Origin: Porphyromonadaceae bacterium UBA4259
GTDB lineage: Bacteria; Bacteroidota; Bacteroidia; Bacteroidales; Muribaculaceae
Reading direction: 5' to 3'
Assembly (NCBI GenBank): GCA_002396125.1
Contig: DGWL01000001.1
Location: 1-7,668, forward strand
DNA length: 7,668 bases
Shown: in pieces, positions 6,274-7,668 of the stretch
Numbering within the stretch: position 1 is the stretch's first letter
Layout: every line of letters begins with the position of its first letter
The notes under the pieces: model-generated
Told to the model about the DNA's origin: nothing
Database searches by the model: none
Seen by the model: the letters and a program-made list of their open reading frames with translations, nothing else
Translations under genes and position numbers: made by a program

Positions 6274-7062
6274 TTATTTAACCCCACGTTTCACCATTTC
6301 CTGAACTACAAACGATGCAACATCGTCGGCATAGGTGTTCATACCGAACCCTGCGTCAAAGCCCAACTCCTTTGCAAGCTCGTGGGTGATGCGCGCACCA
6401 CCGCAGCAGCAAATCATCTTGTCGCGCAAGCCCTCGGCCTCCATCAACTCAATGAAGTTAGTAAGGTTCTTAATGTGAACATCCTTCTGAGTGACAGTCT
6501 GTGAAATGATAAGTGCATCGGCCTTCAGTTCAATGCCTTTTGCAATAAACTCTTCATTGGGCACTTGTGAGCCCAAGTTATAGGCCTCAATCATCTCATA
6601 GCGTTCCAAGCCGTAATGACCAGCATAGCCTTTCATGTTCATGATTGCATCAATACCCACAGTGTGGGCATCGGTTCCTGTTGATGCACCCACAATCACA
6701 ATCTTGCGACCTATGTTTTCCTTGATGTACTCGTCGGTCTCATACATGTCCATTGTATTAGACTCCACTTTAGGTACATAGATTGTGGTGTAGTCGACGG
6801 TGTGGGTACAACTGCCATAGCAGTTGAAGAAGGTAAAGCCAGGAGTCAACTCTTTGTAGAACACCACACTGGGATTTTCAAGTCCCATTTTGCGCAGCAT
6901 CTGTTTAGCGGCCTCAACAGCTTCGGCGCCACATGGCACTGGCAGTGTGAAGCTAAGCTGCACCTTGCCGTCATTCATTGTGTCACCGTAGGGTTTTATT
7001 TTAGATAAGTCTAAGGTTTTGTCAAAATCCTTAGCTTCCATTGAATATAATCCTTCACTCAT
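6274..7062 (-). CDS. kamE: Lysine 5,6-aminomutase beta subunit (B12- and PLP-binding)
   Basis: This is the small subunit of the adenosylcobalamin- and PLP-dependent aminomutase that moves the terminal amino group of beta-lysine or D-lysine from C6 to C5. The protein is 262 aa, full length. The N-terminal part (about 30-100) forms the dimerisation region. The Rossmann-like cobalamin domain starts at RKIVIVGASTGTDAHTVG (119-136), with the cobalt-ligand His at H133 (DxHxxG motif). K144 in NMKGYAGHYG is the PLP Schiff-base lysine; both positions coincide with those reported for the Acetoanaerobium sticklandii enzyme. SQTVTQKD (187-194) and CCCGGARITHELAKELGFDA (218-237) complete the B12 site. The three successive cysteines (218-220) are unusual. 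The start is supported by a consensus AGGAGG 8 nt upstream. It follows kamD by 21 nt, as expected for subunits of one complex. Confidence 0.97.
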   Translation of the reverse strand: MSEGLYSMEAKDFDKTLDLSKIKPYGDTMNDGKVQLSFTLPVPCGAEAVEAAKQMLRKMGLENPSVVFYKELTPGFTFFNCYGSCTHTVDYTTIYVPKVESNTMDMYETDEYIKENIGRKIVIVGASTGTDAHTVGIDAIMNMKGYAGHYGLERYEMIEAYNLGSQVPNEEFIAKGIELKADALIISQTVTQKDVHIKNLTNFIELMEAEGLRDKMICCCGGARITHELAKELGFDAGFGMNTYADDVASFVVQEMVKRGVK

Positions 7063-7070
7063 AGTGTTTG

Positions 7071-7076
7071 CCTCCT
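7071..7076 (-). promoter_or_regulatory. Consensus Shine-Dalgarno site of kamE
   Basis: The minus strand reads AGGAGG 8 nt before the kamE ATG, inside the 21-nt spacer after kamD. It is one of only two consensus sites among the seven minus-strand starts visible in the window and it settles the kamE start. Confidence 0.8.
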
Positions 7077-7083
7077 ATATTTT

Positions 7084-7668
7084 TTAACGTTTACCTTTCA
7101 TTAATTCAATAAATGGGTTAAGATAGTTATCACCCTTCATAGTCACACCCTCAAGGCCCTTACCGCCGTTCTTGGGACGCTTAACATCTCCAAAAATACC
7201 TTTTTCCAGTGCGGTAAACAAGCCTTCCTTGGTTATATCTTCAAGCAACTTGATAGTATTGCCCAAAACCTCTTTCACGCGGTTGCGGCAGATACCGCCT
7301 TCCACAAATTCCATTTCCTCACCAATGCTCTTCATGTTGTTGAAGATGTACTTGGCGTTTTCAATCGAGAGGTAGCGATCACTCATGAATGGTGTGTGGA
7401 TAGCCTCGGTGGGCATACCCAACAACTGGATACCCTGATGAGTCCAGATGCCAATCATGTTGAACAATGCATCCTGAATGTGACCGCGGAAGATGTTGCC
7501 AGTCATAAATTTTGTTGGAGGCATGTATTTCAATGTCGCTTTAGGAAAGATTTCGCGTGTCATTTGCGCCTGTGCCAACTCAAGCAAGAAACCGTTCTCC
7601 AGCATTGGGTCCATCTCGAAAGCGTGTCCCAAGCCCATCTGTTCCTCGGGCAAACCGGCCATCAGAGC
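7084..7668 (-). CDS. kamD: Lysine 5,6-aminomutase alpha subunit, C-terminal part (5' end beyond window)
   Basis: This is the large subunit of the aminomutase, a TIM-barrel that binds the substrate and caps the cobalamin of KamE. The frame is open to the right edge (reading ALMAGLPEEQMGLGHAFEMD), so 194 C-terminal residues of a protein usually about 516 aa long are visible and the Met near the edge is internal. Recognisable family stretches are LAQAQMTREIFPKATLKYMP, PTKFMTGNIFRGHIQDALFN, GIQLLGMPTEAIHTPFMSDR, FVEGGICRNRV, and the tail IFGDVKRPKNGGKGLEGV followed by NPFIELMKGKR. The stop is TAA, 21 nt before kamE. The catalytic barrel entrance and most ligand contacts are outside the window. 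The upstream neighbours (likely kdd, kce, kal, kamA and atoD) cannot be seen. Confidence 0.95.
   Translation of the reverse strand, partial: ALMAGLPEEQMGLGHAFEMDPMLENGFLLELAQAQMTREIFPKATLKYMPPTKFMTGNIFRGHIQDALFNMIGIWTHQGIQLLGMPTEAIHTPFMSDRYLSIENAKYIFNNMKSIGEEMEFVEGGICRNRVKEVLGNTIKLLEDITKEGLFTALEKGIFGDVKRPKNGGKGLEGVTMKGDNYLNPFIELMKGKR

Overview
The window looks like a chromosomal segment from an anaerobic Bacteroidota, probably a Bacteroidales. The evidence is a Rho C-terminus of typical form, AT-rich spacers, and mostly absent Shine-Dalgarno sequences on otherwise well-conserved genes. Genus cannot be fixed from the sequence alone.

Layout. Bases 1-620 (+) hold the C-terminal third or so of transcription terminator Rho, entering from outside the window. 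Bases 621-802 are a convergent intergenic stretch with two stem-loops: a 14-bp hairpin after rho, and a hairpin with a T-tract that ends the opposing operon. Everything from 803 to the right edge is one head-to-tail set of eight genes on the minus strand. In transcription order (right to left) they are kamD (partial), kamE, a CoA-transferase beta subunit (atoA-like), a crotonase (crt-like), 3-hydroxybutyryl-CoA dehydrogenase (hbd), butyryl-CoA dehydrogenase (bcd), etfB and etfA. Gaps are 21, 69, 11, 33, 113, 18 and 13 nt. No tRNA, rRNA, CRISPR or mobile element was seen.

How the genes work together. KamDE is the B12/PLP-dependent lysine 5,6-aminomutase of lysine fermentation. Downstream of it (kdd, kce, kal; not in this window) the pathway yields crotonyl-CoA and acetoacetate. 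Bcd with EtfAB reduces crotonyl-CoA to butyryl-CoA, and the EtfB sequence has the flavin-binding signature of electron-bifurcating ETFs. The CoA-transferase then moves CoA from butyryl-CoA to acetoacetate and releases butyrate. Hbd and Crt add a second arm that can turn the resulting acetoacetyl-CoA into another crotonyl-CoA, so both halves of the lysine skeleton could end as butyrate.

Points most worth checking: the Hbd cofactor site looks adapted to NADP(H); the CoA-transferase alpha subunit is not adjacent to its beta subunit; a heptamer tandem repeat plus a seven-base G tract sits in the 113-nt gap before bcd; and strong AGGAGG ribosome-binding sites appear only before kamE and etfB. This is largely a known pathway in a compact arrangement; I did not find a clearly undescribed system.
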